Assembly (NCBI GenBank): GCA_023957995.1
Contig: JAMLGK010000005.1
Location: 124,001 to 188,000, forward strand
Source of the DNA: Microthrixaceae bacterium
GTDB taxonomy: Bacteria; Actinomycetota; Acidimicrobiia; Acidimicrobiales; Microtrichaceae
Reading direction: 5' to 3'
Length of the DNA: 64,000 nt
Part shown: piece after piece, positions 35,355 to 44,837 of the stretch
Layout: the number at the start of each line of letters is the position of its first letter
Position numbering within the stretch: position 1 is the stretch's first letter
The notes under the pieces: model-generated
Database searches by the model: none
The model's input: the letters and a program-made list of their open reading frames with translations, nothing else
What the model was told of the DNA's origin: nothing
Made by a program: the position numbers and the translations under genes

Positions 35355-35605
35355 GCGTCGAGGGCCTCTGCCAGCTCAGGGGGCAGTGGCTCGTCGAAGT
35401 CGTCGTGGACCACCACCCGGCCGCGGGCACCACCCAGTTGCACAGGGCCTGCGCTCTCAACCGCGACGAGCCGTGCGACCGGTTCCCCTCGCCGCTCGAT
35501 GGTGATCTCCTCACCTGCACGAACCCGCTCGAGAAGCTTTGAGAGATGGGTTTTGGCCTCATGCACGCCGACGGTGCTGGCAGCTGTCTGAGATGACTTG
35601 GTCAT
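35351..35605 (-). CDS. vapB: VapB/Phd-YefM-like antitoxin
   Basis: The 84-residue protein has VGVHEAKTHLSKLLERVRAG and EITIERRGEPVARLV, the DNA-binding and dimer part of Phd/YefM antitoxins, followed by an acidic toxin-binding tail with FDEPLPPELAEAL. It lies upstream of and overlaps vapC. Such antitoxins normally repress their own promoter, so the region before 35605 is the expected operator, although no clear repeat was seen. Confidence 0.85.
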   Translation of the reverse strand: MTKSSQTAASTVGVHEAKTHLSKLLERVRAGEEITIERRGEPVARLVAVESAGPVQLGGARGRVVVHDDFDEPLPPELAEALDA

Positions 35606-35792
35606 GGACTTAGTCTAGGTGACTCCTCGCCCGTATGTCACAGCGCCACGCGAGACTCCACACTGCGCAATAGATGAGATGCCCAAGGTCAGGTGGCGTT
35701 CACCGGGCACCCCTACCGGATTCTCATGCCTGCTCCCCAACCCGGCTCGCGCCCACAGCGCCAACGAAGCGAGCGCAACACAAGGAGCTACC

Positions 35793-36260
35793 ATGTCGAT
35801 CACCAGTGGCGAACGCCACGACCTGCACACAAGACTCTCCGAGGTCCTCGGCGAGAACCAGGCGAACACCCTCATGGAACACCTGCCGCCCGTCGGTTGG
35901 GCCGACGTGGCCACCAAGAGAGACCTCGACACCCAGGGCATTCTTGTGCGTCAAGAGGTCGAAACCCTCGGGGCTGAGCTGAGGGGCGAGATCGTCACGC
36001 TCCGAACCGAGTTGCGGAGCGAGATGACGGCCCTCGGTACCGAGTTGCGGAGCGAGATGGCGGCCCTCGGTACCGAACTGAGAGGCGAGATCACGAATGT
36101 GGGAACTGCATTGGGTGCGCGCATCGATCGCGAGTCCATCGACCGCAAGGCCGACATGGATGCCCTGATGTCCAAGGTGCTGCGTGAACAGAGGCTCTTC
36201 CTGACTGCGATCCTCCTCGGCATCAGCACGCTTCTCGCGGTCTCCACCGTGGTCGGCTGA
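35793..36260 (+). CDS. coiled-coil protein with C-terminal membrane helix
   Basis: The 155-residue protein begins MSITSGERHDLHTRLSEVLG and has the phrase LMEHLPPVGWADVATKRDLD, which I have seen in DUF1640-like and related coiled-coil proteins of actinobacteria. A heptad-like coiled coil (about 55-115) contains 11-residue units of the TELRSEMAALG type. The last 25 residues form a hydrophobic helix (LFLTAILLGISTLLAVSTVV). An AAGGAG ribosome site fixes the start. It is probably a tail-anchored protein facing the cytoplasm. Function unknown. Confidence 0.75.
   Translation: MSITSGERHDLHTRLSEVLGENQANTLMEHLPPVGWADVATKRDLDTQGILVRQEVETLGAELRGEIVTLRTELRSEMTALGTELRSEMAALGTELRGEITNVGTALGARIDRESIDRKADMDALMSKVLREQRLFLTAILLGISTLLAVSTVVG
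35976..36107 (+). repeat. four tandem 33-base repeats inside the coiled-coil gene
   Basis: Two copies (36009-36041 and 36042-36074) differ at one base only. Copies at 35976-36008 and 36075-36107 are degenerate. Each encodes an 11-residue unit, so the repeat extends the coiled coil in frame. The near identity of the middle pair points to recent slippage or duplication. Confidence 0.75.
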
Positions 36261-36327
36261 TCTCTCGTTCAGACAACGGGTTCGGGGCATGCAGGACGCG
36301 AACGCGGCCGGGTTCGCGCAACCGAGT

Positions 36328-37317
36328 TCAGAACAGCTCGACGTCTCCGAGGGTGAGCGCCAGGTCATCCATCGCCGGCACACCTGTGCGGCAGACCTCA
36401 CGCCAGGTGAGGATCGGGCCGAGATTCGGTGCCGGCAAGAACCCCGCTGTCACCGATCCGGGCGCCGCTGTTCTGATGGCGTAGTCGGCGCCGGTTTCAC
36501 GCAGGAGATAGCCCACAGCCTTGCCGGCCCGCTGCCCGGGCGGGGCCAGCACGTCACACACCGTCAGTTCAGTGGCTGTGCCGCGTCCGCGGACACGGAA
36601 CACGATCACCCCGTCGGCCAGGTCGGTGCCGAGAGGCATGGCGCGGTAGCGCAGAGGTTCGAACGAGTAACGCCACCTCAGGTACGCGGCGCTGCGAGCC
36701 GTCGAGATCCCCACCGGCGTCGGGATCCTGGCCAGCAGACGCTCCGTTGCGGTGGTGTCCGCGAAGACCCTGGCCGCATCGAGCGCCACATCGCTGCGCT
36801 GGCTCCACTTCTCAGCGGCCGCCCGCGCACCGGACATGCGGGCCGCCGCCAACGGCGAACGGAGCCGCACCGCCACCGGCACCCGGCCCACCTCGGCCCA
36901 ACCCATCTTGAGATAACCCGGTCGGCTCTGGTCATTGGGTGTGTTGAAAACCACGTCGAGACCTTGCTCGCCGAGCTCGTCCAATGCGCCCAGTGTGAGT
37001 CGCTTGAAGATGCCCTTGCCCTGCCAATCGGGATGGGTGGCGGTGTCCACCGCCCTCACCGCGCTGATGTGCCCAGCGTCGGGGGCGCGGAACCGCCAAC
37101 GCATGAGCACCCGCAGGCCTGCCAGTGAACCGTCGGGGGCAACCGCGAGCCACGCCGGTGACTCCCCGAAGGGGTTCTCATCGTGCTTCCACGCGAAGAA
37201 CTCCTCGTTGGGGTCTCCCTCGTTCCAACCCAGTGACGCCCGGCAGAGATCGATCATCGCGGCGCGGTCGTCCCGGGTTGCCCGGCGGATCGTCAGTTCG
37301 TCTGATTCCTCGGCCAT
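36328..37317 (-). CDS. GNAT family N-acetyltransferase
   Basis: The 329-residue protein begins with LTIRRATRDDRAAMIDLCRA, and the acetyl-CoA-binding motif DTATHPDWQGKGIFKRL is at about residues 91-107, giving the Q-x-G-x-G core. FNTPNDQSRPGYLKMGWAEVG follows. A second domain of about 160 residues lacks a clear motif, so it may be a two-domain GNAT. The acceptor is unknown. The transcript seems leaderless: TACGGT lies 8 bases before the ATG, inside the end of the upstream membrane-protein gene. Confidence 0.82.
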   Translation of the reverse strand: MAEESDELTIRRATRDDRAAMIDLCRASLGWNEGDPNEEFFAWKHDENPFGESPAWLAVAPDGSLAGLRVLMRWRFRAPDAGHISAVRAVDTATHPDWQGKGIFKRLTLGALDELGEQGLDVVFNTPNDQSRPGYLKMGWAEVGRVPVAVRLRSPLAAARMSGARAAAEKWSQRSDVALDAARVFADTTATERLLARIPTPVGISTARSAAYLRWRYSFEPLRYRAMPLGTDLADGVIVFRVRGRGTATELTVCDVLAPPGQRAGKAVGYLLRETGADYAIRTAAPGSVTAGFLPAPNLGPILTWREVCRTGVPAMDDLALTLGDVELF

Positions 37318-37323
37318 CGGCCG

Positions 37324-38013
37324 TCACCGTACCCGGAGGGAGTCGCCACGGCCCCAGCCCCACGCCAGCGCTGCCAGTCCGAGGTTGATCGCTACGACCA
37401 CCACGACGGCCATTCCGACAGGCCGACTCATCACCCAGCGCGGCATCAACAGGCCCACAAGCCCCTGGAACATCAGCAGCACCACCAGGCGCCGACCATG
37501 GAACGCCCGGTTGAAGCCGATGATGATCGGTGCAGATGCGATCAACCCGATCGCGCCGACGGTGGCCAACGCCGCGCCCCAACCTGCCGAGCCCACCCAC
37601 ACCGCTCCAGCCACCGCCACTACCAGGGCCGCCGTCGCGCCAGGTCCGGGGATCTGTCCCTTCACCCCCTGGAGAACCGAGATGGGCAGCAGCGCGCCGA
37701 TGGCTGCGAGCGGAGGCTCGGTGTCGGGCACGGCCGCCCAGATGCCCACCAGAGCGACGACCGTCAGGGCGACTGTGTGTCGCCCCAGGGGGTGGGGCTG
37801 TTCGGGGTCGTCGGCCGATACAACCACCAGCGCCGCGACGATGACCCAGAGGACTCCGCGTGGATTGCCCCACGAGCCCAGCAGCGCTCCCAACGCTGCT
37901 GCGATCGCCACCGTACGGTTCGATGTCCTGGGCAGGTAGAGCTCGACCGCTGCGACCAGTGCACCGCACGCGAGTGCGATGACCGCCAGTTCGAGGTGAT
38001 AGCGCTGGACCAC
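37324..38013 (-). CDS. multi-pass membrane protein
   Basis: The 229-residue protein has six to seven hydrophobic segments and few charged residues. It contains IIIGFNRAFHGRRLVV near residue 165 but no motif I can assign to a family. The GTG start has a GGGGGC just upstream. It is adjacent to, and in the same direction as, the GNAT gene (start 7 bases after this stop) and is divergent from SulP. The function is unknown. Confidence 0.62.
   Translation of the reverse strand: MVQRYHLELAVIALACGALVAAVELYLPRTSNRTVAIAAALGALLGSWGNPRGVLWVIVAALVVVSADDPEQPHPLGRHTVALTVVALVGIWAAVPDTEPPLAAIGALLPISVLQGVKGQIPGPGATAALVVAVAGAVWVGSAGWGAALATVGAIGLIASAPIIIGFNRAFHGRRLVVLLMFQGLVGLLMPRWVMSRPVGMAVVVVVAINLGLAALAWGWGRGDSLRVR
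37326..37331 (-). promoter_or_regulatory. -10 box of a leaderless GNAT transcript
   Basis: On the minus strand TACGGT lies 8 bases before the ATG at 37317, within the last codons of the upstream gene. No Shine-Dalgarno sequence is seen. Confidence 0.4.
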
Positions 38014-38145
38014 GCCCCCAGTGTGCCCCCACCGCTACCACGCACCGGGGGTCGGCCCACCCGCTCACCGCCTTGCAGGTCTGCTCCTGGCACTCCGGGG
38101 CCGGTGCGGGCGCGGACCGCCGACGCGGGAACTAGACCACTGGAG

Positions 38146-39870
38146 GTGACCCTTGGACGCCCCGGAGGACTGCTGCCCGGCCTCCGCGTGGCGCGTCTGT
38201 ACCGCCGCGAGTGGCTCCGGGCGGACGTGACGGCCGGTCTGGCTGTCACCGCGCTGCTCATCCCTGCGGGAATGGGTTACGCCGAAGCTGCAGGACTGCC
38301 GTCGGAGACCGGCCTCTACGCGACGATCGTGCCGCTGCTCGTGTACGCGTTGGTCGGGCCGTCTCGCACGCTCATACTCGGTCCCGATTCGTCGCTCGCT
38401 CCGATCATCGCCGCCTCGATACTCCCGCTCTCCGGAGGCGACCCGACCCGCGCCGTCGCGCTGGCGGGCCTGCTCGCTCTTCTAATGGGAGCCGCGCTGG
38501 TTGTCGGGAGCGTCGCACGCCTCGGCTTCGTGACCGAACTGCTCTCGAAGCCGATCCGGGTCGGTTACCTCAACGGGATAGCGCTCGTGGTGATCCTCGG
38601 CCAGCTCCCGAAGCTGTTGGGCTTCTCGGTGCCGGGCGACTCGCTGATCGACGGCGCACGGCTCACCCTGGAGGGGATCTCCGAGGGCCTGGTGGACCCC
38701 CAGGCGGCCCTGATCGGCGGGGTGTCACTGGTGGCAATCCTCGTCGCCAAGGTGTCGGGAACCCGTTTCCCCGTCCTGTTGGCGGCGGTGGTGGGTTCGA
38801 TGGTCGTGGTCGCAGCACTGGGATGGGAGGACCAACTACCCGTGGCCGGTGCACTACCGGAAGGACTTCCGGCGCCAGCGCTCTCAGGGCTGACCTGGAG
38901 CGACGTGACCGCCCTGATCGGTCCGGCCCTCGGGATCGCACTCATCGCCTTCGCCGACACCGCGGTGCTGTCGCGCTCGTTGGCAGCGCGGCGAGGCGAG
39001 TCGGTCAACGGCAACCAGGAGATGGCAGCGGTGGGGCTTTCCAGTGCGGCAACGGGAATGTTGGGAGGGTTCCCCATCTCCGCGAGCTCGTCGCGCACGC
39101 CCGTTGCAGAACAGGCCGGTGCCAAGACGCAGCTGGTCGGTGTCATCGGAGCCGTCTTGGTCATGGCGTTCATCGTGCTGGCACCGGATGCGACCGGCTA
39201 CCTCCCGTCCGCCACGCTCGCCGCCGTGGTCATCGTGGCTGCCTCGTCGCTGGTGGATCTACCGACGGTGGCCGCCATGTTCCGCGCTGACCGTGTCGAG
39301 GGGCTGCTGTCGGTGGCGGCCTTCGCGGGTGTGGCGCTCGTGGGCGTGTTGGAGGGCATCGTGGTGGCCATCGCGCTGTCGTTCGTGGCCTTCGTGAACC
39401 ACGCCTGGCGGCCCTACCGGACCGAACTCGTGCGGGTGGAAGGCCTCCGCGGCTATCACGACATCACCCGTCATCCCGAAGGTGAACGCATACCCGGGCT
39501 GGCGATCCTGCGCTTCGATTCACCTCTGTTCTTCGCCAACGCCCACCTGCTGGAGAAGCTCACCAGCGAGATCGTCGAGGATTCCGATCCACCGCCGACC
39601 ACGGTGATCCTCGCCGCCGAGCCCATCACGTCGATCGATTCGACTGCCGTCGACAAGCTCGTGCAGATCGACGACTACCTCGCATCCAGGGGCATCCGCC
39701 TGCTGATCGCGGAGATGAAGGGCCCACTCAAGGACCGACTGACCAGCTACGGGCTCGGGGACCGGTTCGACCCGAGCCGCTTCTACCCGACCGTAGGTGC
39801 TGCGGTCGACGAATTGACCGGCACCCTGCGCCATGACTTCGACCACGACCCCGACGACTCACCCGAGTAG
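38146..39870 (+). CDS. SulP family anion transporter with STAS domain
   Basis: The 574-residue protein has a SulP membrane core (about 20-420), beginning REWLRADVTAGLAVTALLIP and including GLYATIVPLLVYALVGPSR. A C-terminal STAS domain (about 460-570) has the phosphorylation-type segment ITSIDSTAVDKLVQIDDYL. SulP proteins carry sulfate, bicarbonate or other anions; sequence alone does not tell which. GTG at 38146 is chosen because it sits just upstream of the conserved cytoplasmic start and follows a short GGAG. It precedes the PFOR gene by about 110 bases, though shared transcription is uncertain. Confidence 0.87.
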   Translation: MTLGRPGGLLPGLRVARLYRREWLRADVTAGLAVTALLIPAGMGYAEAAGLPSETGLYATIVPLLVYALVGPSRTLILGPDSSLAPIIAASILPLSGGDPTRAVALAGLLALLMGAALVVGSVARLGFVTELLSKPIRVGYLNGIALVVILGQLPKLLGFSVPGDSLIDGARLTLEGISEGLVDPQAALIGGVSLVAILVAKVSGTRFPVLLAAVVGSMVVVAALGWEDQLPVAGALPEGLPAPALSGLTWSDVTALIGPALGIALIAFADTAVLSRSLAARRGESVNGNQEMAAVGLSSAATGMLGGFPISASSSRTPVAEQAGAKTQLVGVIGAVLVMAFIVLAPDATGYLPSATLAAVVIVAASSLVDLPTVAAMFRADRVEGLLSVAAFAGVALVGVLEGIVVAIALSFVAFVNHAWRPYRTELVRVEGLRGYHDITRHPEGERIPGLAILRFDSPLFFANAHLLEKLTSEIVEDSDPPPTTVILAAEPITSIDSTAVDKLVQIDDYLASRGIRLLIAEMKGPLKDRLTSYGLGDRFDPSRFYPTVGAAVDELTGTLRHDFDHDPDDSPE

Positions 39871-39978
39871 ATGCCTGCCGTTTCCTGCCACACGCCACCT
39901 GACACGCTCGGGTCGTCAACACCGGAGAGTCGTCACCACTGGAGCGCACACCCCGGATCGGTCGGCCATGATGGGGAG

Positions 39979-42900
39979 ATGCCCATTGGGACGGTGCCCG
40001 AGATGCGCACGACCGATGCCAACGAGGCCGTCGCCTCGGTGGCATACCGGCTCAGCGAGGTGGTCGCGATCTATCCGATCACCCCGGCGTCGCCCATGGG
40101 AGAACACGCCGATGAGTGGTCCGCATCACGACACGAGAACCTCTGGGGCACGGTTCCCGACGTGGTCGAGATGCAGTCCGAGGGCGGAGCGGCGGGCGCC
40201 GTGCACGGTGCGCTGCAGACCGGAGCGTTGACCACCACGTTCACCGCATCGCAGGGACTGCTGTTGATGCTGCCCAACATGTACAAGATCGCGGGGGAAC
40301 TCACCGCGTTCTGCATGCACGTGGCGGCGCGCAGTGTCGCCACCCACGCGCTTTCGATCTTCGGGGACCATTCCGATGTGATGGCGGTCCGCCAGAGCGG
40401 TTTCGCGATGCTCGCCTCGGGTTCCCCACAGGAAGCTCAGGACCTCGCCACCATCGCGCACGCCGCGACTGCGGAATCGAGGGTGCCGTTCCTGCACTTC
40501 TTCGACGGGTTCCGCACCTCACACGAGATCCAGAAGATCGCAGCGATAGACAACGACACCCTGCGGGCCCTGCTCGACCCGGACGCTGTGGCGGCACACC
40601 ACGACCGGGCGCTGTCCCCCGAGCACCCGGTGGTCAGGGGCACCTCACAGAACCCCGACGCGTTCTTCCAGGGTCGCGAGGCCGCGAACGTGTTCCACGA
40701 TGCCTGCCCCGCGGTCGTCGAGGCGACGATGCAACGCTTCGCTGAACTCACCGGGCGGCGGTACGCCCCCTTCGAGTACTTCGGGCATCCCGAGGCCGAG
40801 CGTGTGGTGGTGATGATGGGTTCGGGGGCGCAGTGCGCCCATGAGACCGTGGACCATCTCGTGGCCGCCGGGGAGAAGGTCGGTCTGGTCAAGGTGCGGC
40901 TCTACCGGCCGTTCTCGATGGAGCGCTTCGTCGCGGCCCTACCGGGCTCTGTGCGTTCGATCGCAGTGCTCGACCGCACCAAGGAACCCGGATCCACCGG
41001 TGAGCCACTCCTGTTGGACGTGACCGCGGCACTGGTCGACGGCCTCGCCGACCGACGCATCGACGAGCTCCCGGCCATCATCGGCGGACGCTACGGACTG
41101 TCCTCCAAGGAATTCACCCCTGCGATGGTCAAGGCGGTGCTCGACGAACTGGACACTGCTCGACCGAAGCGACGGTTCACGGTGGGGATCAACGACGACG
41201 TCACCCACCTCTCACTCCCGGTCGACGACGACTTCGACATCGAGGCCGACGACGTGACCCGGGCGGTGATCTTCGGCCTCGGATCCGACGGCACCGTCAG
41301 CAGCAACAAGGCAGCCATCCGGATCATCGGAGGCTCCACGGACCTGTGGTGCCAGGGCCACTTCGTCTACGACTCCAAGAAGTCCGGGGCCACCACCGTG
41401 TCGCACCTGCGGTTCGGCCCCCGCCCGATCCGCTCCACCCATGAGATCAAGCGCGCCGGCTTCGTAGCCGTGCACGACCCCGGGTTCCTCGAACGCCTCG
41501 ATGTGCTCGAGGTGGCCGACGTGGGCGCCACCGTGCTTCTCAACACCACCGTCGCCCCCGACGAGCTCTGGGCCAGCCTGCCCCGCGAGGCCCAGCAGCT
41601 GCTCTCGCAGCGACAGTGCCGACTCTTCGCGATCGACGCCTATCGGGTGGCCGATTCGAGCGGCCTGGGTCGACGCATCAACACCATCATGTCGACCTGC
41701 TTCTTCGCACTGTCGGGAGTATTGCCCCGCGACGAGGCGATCGCCGCGGTGAAGCAGTCCGTGGTCGACACCTGGGCCAAGCGCGGACCCGAGATCCAGC
41801 GCCGGAACTTCGAGGCCATCGACGCCACCCTCGCCGAGTTGCACGAGGTACCGGTCGGCACCCCCGACACCCATCGGGGCCGCCCTCCCGTGGTGCCCGC
41901 CGATGCACCCGATTTCGTCCAGAACGTCACGCGTCTGCTGCTCGAGGGTCACGGCGATCGCTTGCCGGTCAGTGCGTTCCCACCCGACGGCACCTGGCCC
42001 ACCGGAACGAGCCGCTACGAGAAGCGCGCCATCGCACTGGAGATCCCCATCTGGGAACCGGAATTGTGTGTGCAGTGCAACCGGTGCTCGATGATCTGCC
42101 CACACGCGGCGATCCGCACGAAGGTGTTCGAACCCGTCGCCGCTTCCGGCGCACCCGAGTCGTTCCGACACGTGCCCGAGGAGCACACCGCCGAGCTCGA
42201 AGGTCTCCAGTACGTCGTGCAGGTGGCACCCGATGACTGCACCGGCTGTGGGCTCTGCGTCGAGGTGTGTCCTGCCAAGGACCGATCGCAGCCCAAGCGC
42301 AAGGCCATCAACATGTTGCCCGCGGGGGACCACCGCGCCCGCGAACGTGAGGCGTTCGAGTTCTACGAAGCGCTCCCCGCTCTGGACCGCTCGAAGATCC
42401 CCGAGCGTTCCCGGACGCTGCCGTTGCGCCAGCCGCTCTTCGAGTTCTCCGGTGCCTGTGCCGGTTGCGGGGAGACCCCCTACATCCGGCTGCTCACCCA
42501 GCTCTACGGAGACCGGTTGGTGATCGCCAATGCCACGGGCTGCTCATCCATCTACGGGGGCAACCTCCCCACCACCCCGTACTCGACCGATTCGAACGGA
42601 CGCGGACCCGCCTGGAACAACTCGCTGTTCGAGGACAACGCAGAGTTCGGCTTCGGCATGCGCCTCGGGCTCGACTCCCGCGAGCAGCGGGCCCGGCTGC
42701 TGTTGGAACGCCTTTCGGGCGTACTGCCCGACCGACTCATCGACCGACTCGCCGAGCACTGCGAACCCGACGCGGAGGCGATCGCGGCGCGCCGTGACCA
42801 GGTGGACGAGCTGATGCGCCACCTGGTTCCGCTGTGCGCCCATGACAGCGGTCGGCAAGGCCGCGGTTCCGGGGATGCCGATGACGCAGCGGAGCTGATC

Positions 42901-43614
42901 CGACTGTCCGAACACCTGGTGCCTCGTTCGACCTGGATCGTGGGCGGCGACGGATGGGCCTACGACATCGGGTTCGGCGGACTGGACCACGTGCTCGCGT
43001 CGAACCGCAACGTGAACGTTCTGGTGCTCGACACCGAGGTGTACTCCAACACCGGCGGCCAGGCGTCGAAGGCGACACCTACCGGGGCGGTTGCCAAGTT
43101 CGCGTCCGCGGGCAAGGAGACCGCCAAGAAGGACCTCGGCCTGCTGGCGATGACCTACGGCCACGTGTACGTGGCAAGCGTGGCGATACAGGCCCGCAAC
43201 AACCAGACGGTCAAGGCGTTCCTCGAAGCCGAGGAGCACCGCGGCCCATCGCTGGTGATAGCCCACAGCCCCTGCATCGCGCACGGGTACGACCTCGTGC
43301 ACTCCCCCACCCAGCAACGCCGTGCGATCGACAGCGGTGCATGGCCTCTCTACCGCTTCGACCCGAACCGGATCGCCGCCGGGGAGCCCCCGCTGCACAT
43401 AGATGCCGATCCGCTGTCGCTACCCATGCGCGCGTACATGCGAGAAGAGGCACGGTTCCGCATGGTCGAGCTGCGCGACCCACAGCGCTTCGCACAACTC
43501 GTGGATACGGCTGAGCAGGGCGCTGCCGAGCGACACGCGTTGTACGAACAGCTCGCCCGTATCCGGTTCCCGCCAGCGGAGGACGCCCCAACAGAGGAGG
43601 ACACCGATGGTTGA
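39979..43614 (+). CDS. nifJ: pyruvate:ferredoxin (flavodoxin) oxidoreductase
   Basis: The 1211-residue protein is a single-chain PFOR, matching the usual length of about 1170-1200. It begins RTTDANEAVASVAYRLSEVV with the YPITPASPMGEHAD motif. Two 4Fe-4S clusters follow: CVQCNRCSMICPH near residue 696 and CTGCGLCVEVCPAK near 753. The distal cluster cysteines are at CAGCGET (about 826). TPP binding is at VGGDGWAYDIGFGG (about 986-999), with the late NNQTVKAFLEAEEH helix. It decarboxylates pyruvate to acetyl-CoA, giving electrons to ferredoxin or flavodoxin. The ATG at 39979 fits the family start. The DHOD-like gene starts 8 bases inside its end, so the two are coupled. Confidence 0.94.
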   Translation: MPIGTVPEMRTTDANEAVASVAYRLSEVVAIYPITPASPMGEHADEWSASRHENLWGTVPDVVEMQSEGGAAGAVHGALQTGALTTTFTASQGLLLMLPNMYKIAGELTAFCMHVAARSVATHALSIFGDHSDVMAVRQSGFAMLASGSPQEAQDLATIAHAATAESRVPFLHFFDGFRTSHEIQKIAAIDNDTLRALLDPDAVAAHHDRALSPEHPVVRGTSQNPDAFFQGREAANVFHDACPAVVEATMQRFAELTGRRYAPFEYFGHPEAERVVVMMGSGAQCAHETVDHLVAAGEKVGLVKVRLYRPFSMERFVAALPGSVRSIAVLDRTKEPGSTGEPLLLDVTAALVDGLADRRIDELPAIIGGRYGLSSKEFTPAMVKAVLDELDTARPKRRFTVGINDDVTHLSLPVDDDFDIEADDVTRAVIFGLGSDGTVSSNKAAIRIIGGSTDLWCQGHFVYDSKKSGATTVSHLRFGPRPIRSTHEIKRAGFVAVHDPGFLERLDVLEVADVGATVLLNTTVAPDELWASLPREAQQLLSQRQCRLFAIDAYRVADSSGLGRRINTIMSTCFFALSGVLPRDEAIAAVKQSVVDTWAKRGPEIQRRNFEAIDATLAELHEVPVGTPDTHRGRPPVVPADAPDFVQNVTRLLLEGHGDRLPVSAFPPDGTWPTGTSRYEKRAIALEIPIWEPELCVQCNRCSMICPHAAIRTKVFEPVAASGAPESFRHVPEEHTAELEGLQYVVQVAPDDCTGCGLCVEVCPAKDRSQPKRKAINMLPAGDHRAREREAFEFYEALPALDRSKIPERSRTLPLRQPLFEFSGACAGCGETPYIRLLTQLYGDRLVIANATGCSSIYGGNLPTTPYSTDSNGRGPAWNNSLFEDNAEFGFGMRLGLDSREQRARLLLERLSGVLPDRLIDRLAEHCEPDAEAIAARRDQVDELMRHLVPLCAHDSGRQGRGSGDADDAAELIRLSEHLVPRSTWIVGGDGWAYDIGFGGLDHVLASNRNVNVLVLDTEVYSNTGGQASKATPTGAVAKFASAGKETAKKDLGLLAMTYGHVYVASVAIQARNNQTVKAFLEAEEHRGPSLVIAHSPCIAHGYDLVHSPTQQRRAIDSGAWPLYRFDPNRIAAGEPPLHIDADPLSLPMRAYMREEARFRMVELRDPQRFAQLVDTAEQGAAERHALYEQLARIRFPPAEDAPTEEDTDG

Positions 43615-44605
43615 TCTCACCTGTGAATGGCTGGGGCTCCGGCTGCGCAACCCGATCGTGGTCGGCGCCTCTCCCCTGTGCGACACGACCGAGGGTGCCT
43701 CCGCGCTCGTCGCCGCCGGAGCCGGCGCGGTCGTGGTGCACTCGCTGTTCGAAGAACAACTCATCGCGGATCAGGTGTCTGCGCAGCGGTACCTCGACAG
43801 CCACATCGACTTCAACGCTGAGGCATCATCGTTCCTGCCCGAGACCGACGTGTTCGCCGGAGGGGCCAGGCCCACCCTGGAGCACATCTCGAGGCTCGCC
43901 GACACCCTCGATGTTCCGGTGGTGGCGTCGCTCAACGGTGTCACCCCGGGCGGTTGGACCACCTATGCCCGCGAGCTCGTCGGAGCGGGTGCCTCCGCGG
44001 TGGAGCTGAACCTGTACGACGTGGCCACCGACCTCGCCGAGACCGGCGAGGCGATCGAGCAGCGCCAGCTGCGCGTGGTCACCGACGTGGTCGGGACCGT
44101 GGACGTTCCCGTATCGGTGAAGCTGTCCCCGTTCTATGCATCGGTGCCGAACTTCGTTTCCAGGCTCGAATCGGTCGGGGCGGCGGGAGTGGTGCTGTTC
44201 AACCGCTTCTACCAACCGGATCTCGACCTGGAGACCCTCGACATCGAACGGCACCTCGAACCGTCCACGCCCGCCGAGTTGCCCCTGCGATTGCACGCGC
44301 TGGCGATCCTGCACGGACGCACACGTGTATCGCTCACAGCCAGCGGTGGCATCCACAGCGGAACCGATGCCGCCAAGGCGATCCTGTCGGGCGCCGATGC
44401 GGTGCAGACGGTCTCGGCACTGCTCTTCGAGGGCCCCGCCAACCTGCGACGCATCCTCGACGAGCTGACCATCTGGATGGACGACCAGGGCTACCGGAAC
44501 CTCGACGAGGCACGCGGTGCGACCGCCCTCGACAACGTGGCGAACCCCCACGAGCTGGAGCGCCTGAACTATGCCCAACTCCTGCACAGCTGGTCCGGGG
44601 CCTAG
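43607..44605 (+). CDS. dihydroorotate dehydrogenase-like FMN protein
   Basis: The 332-residue protein resembles class 1 dihydroorotate dehydrogenases: LRLRNPIVVGASPLCD near the start, VVASLNGVTPGGWTTYA, AVELNLYDVAT, VSVKLSPFY (the lysine that binds FMN) and SLTASGGIHSGTDAAKA for phosphate binding. An ideal AGGAGG precedes the ATG. Many actinobacterial and cyanobacterial genomes place a DHOD-like gene directly after nifJ, and its substrate there is not known. Context links it to PFOR rather than pyrimidine genes, none of which are present. Confidence 0.85.
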   Translation: MVDLTCEWLGLRLRNPIVVGASPLCDTTEGASALVAAGAGAVVVHSLFEEQLIADQVSAQRYLDSHIDFNAEASSFLPETDVFAGGARPTLEHISRLADTLDVPVVASLNGVTPGGWTTYARELVGAGASAVELNLYDVATDLAETGEAIEQRQLRVVTDVVGTVDVPVSVKLSPFYASVPNFVSRLESVGAAGVVLFNRFYQPDLDLETLDIERHLEPSTPAELPLRLHALAILHGRTRVSLTASGGIHSGTDAAKAILSGADAVQTVSALLFEGPANLRRILDELTIWMDDQGYRNLDEARGATALDNVANPHELERLNYAQLLHSWSGA

Positions 44606-44837
44606 ACCCACGCCCCACGGGTCCGCGCTCCGCCGCAGCAGCGCCCGGTCGATTCATCTGCGTCTGCATCCGCCACAGCAGTCCGCTGCGTGGAGGACAC
44701 CGGACAACGTGACCTCTTTGAGCGGGGGCGTTCCCGAGGATTCACCCCAGAGGGGCGATGATCGCGATCCGGACCTGGTCCTACTGTTGATGCAGGGTCG
44801 TGCCGTCGGGGCAGGGCCATGAGGAAGGGACAGTCAC

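Noticed and set aside
37498..38145. A longer SulP start at 37498
   Set aside because: The extra 216 residues overlap the opposite-strand membrane gene and look like shadow sequence.
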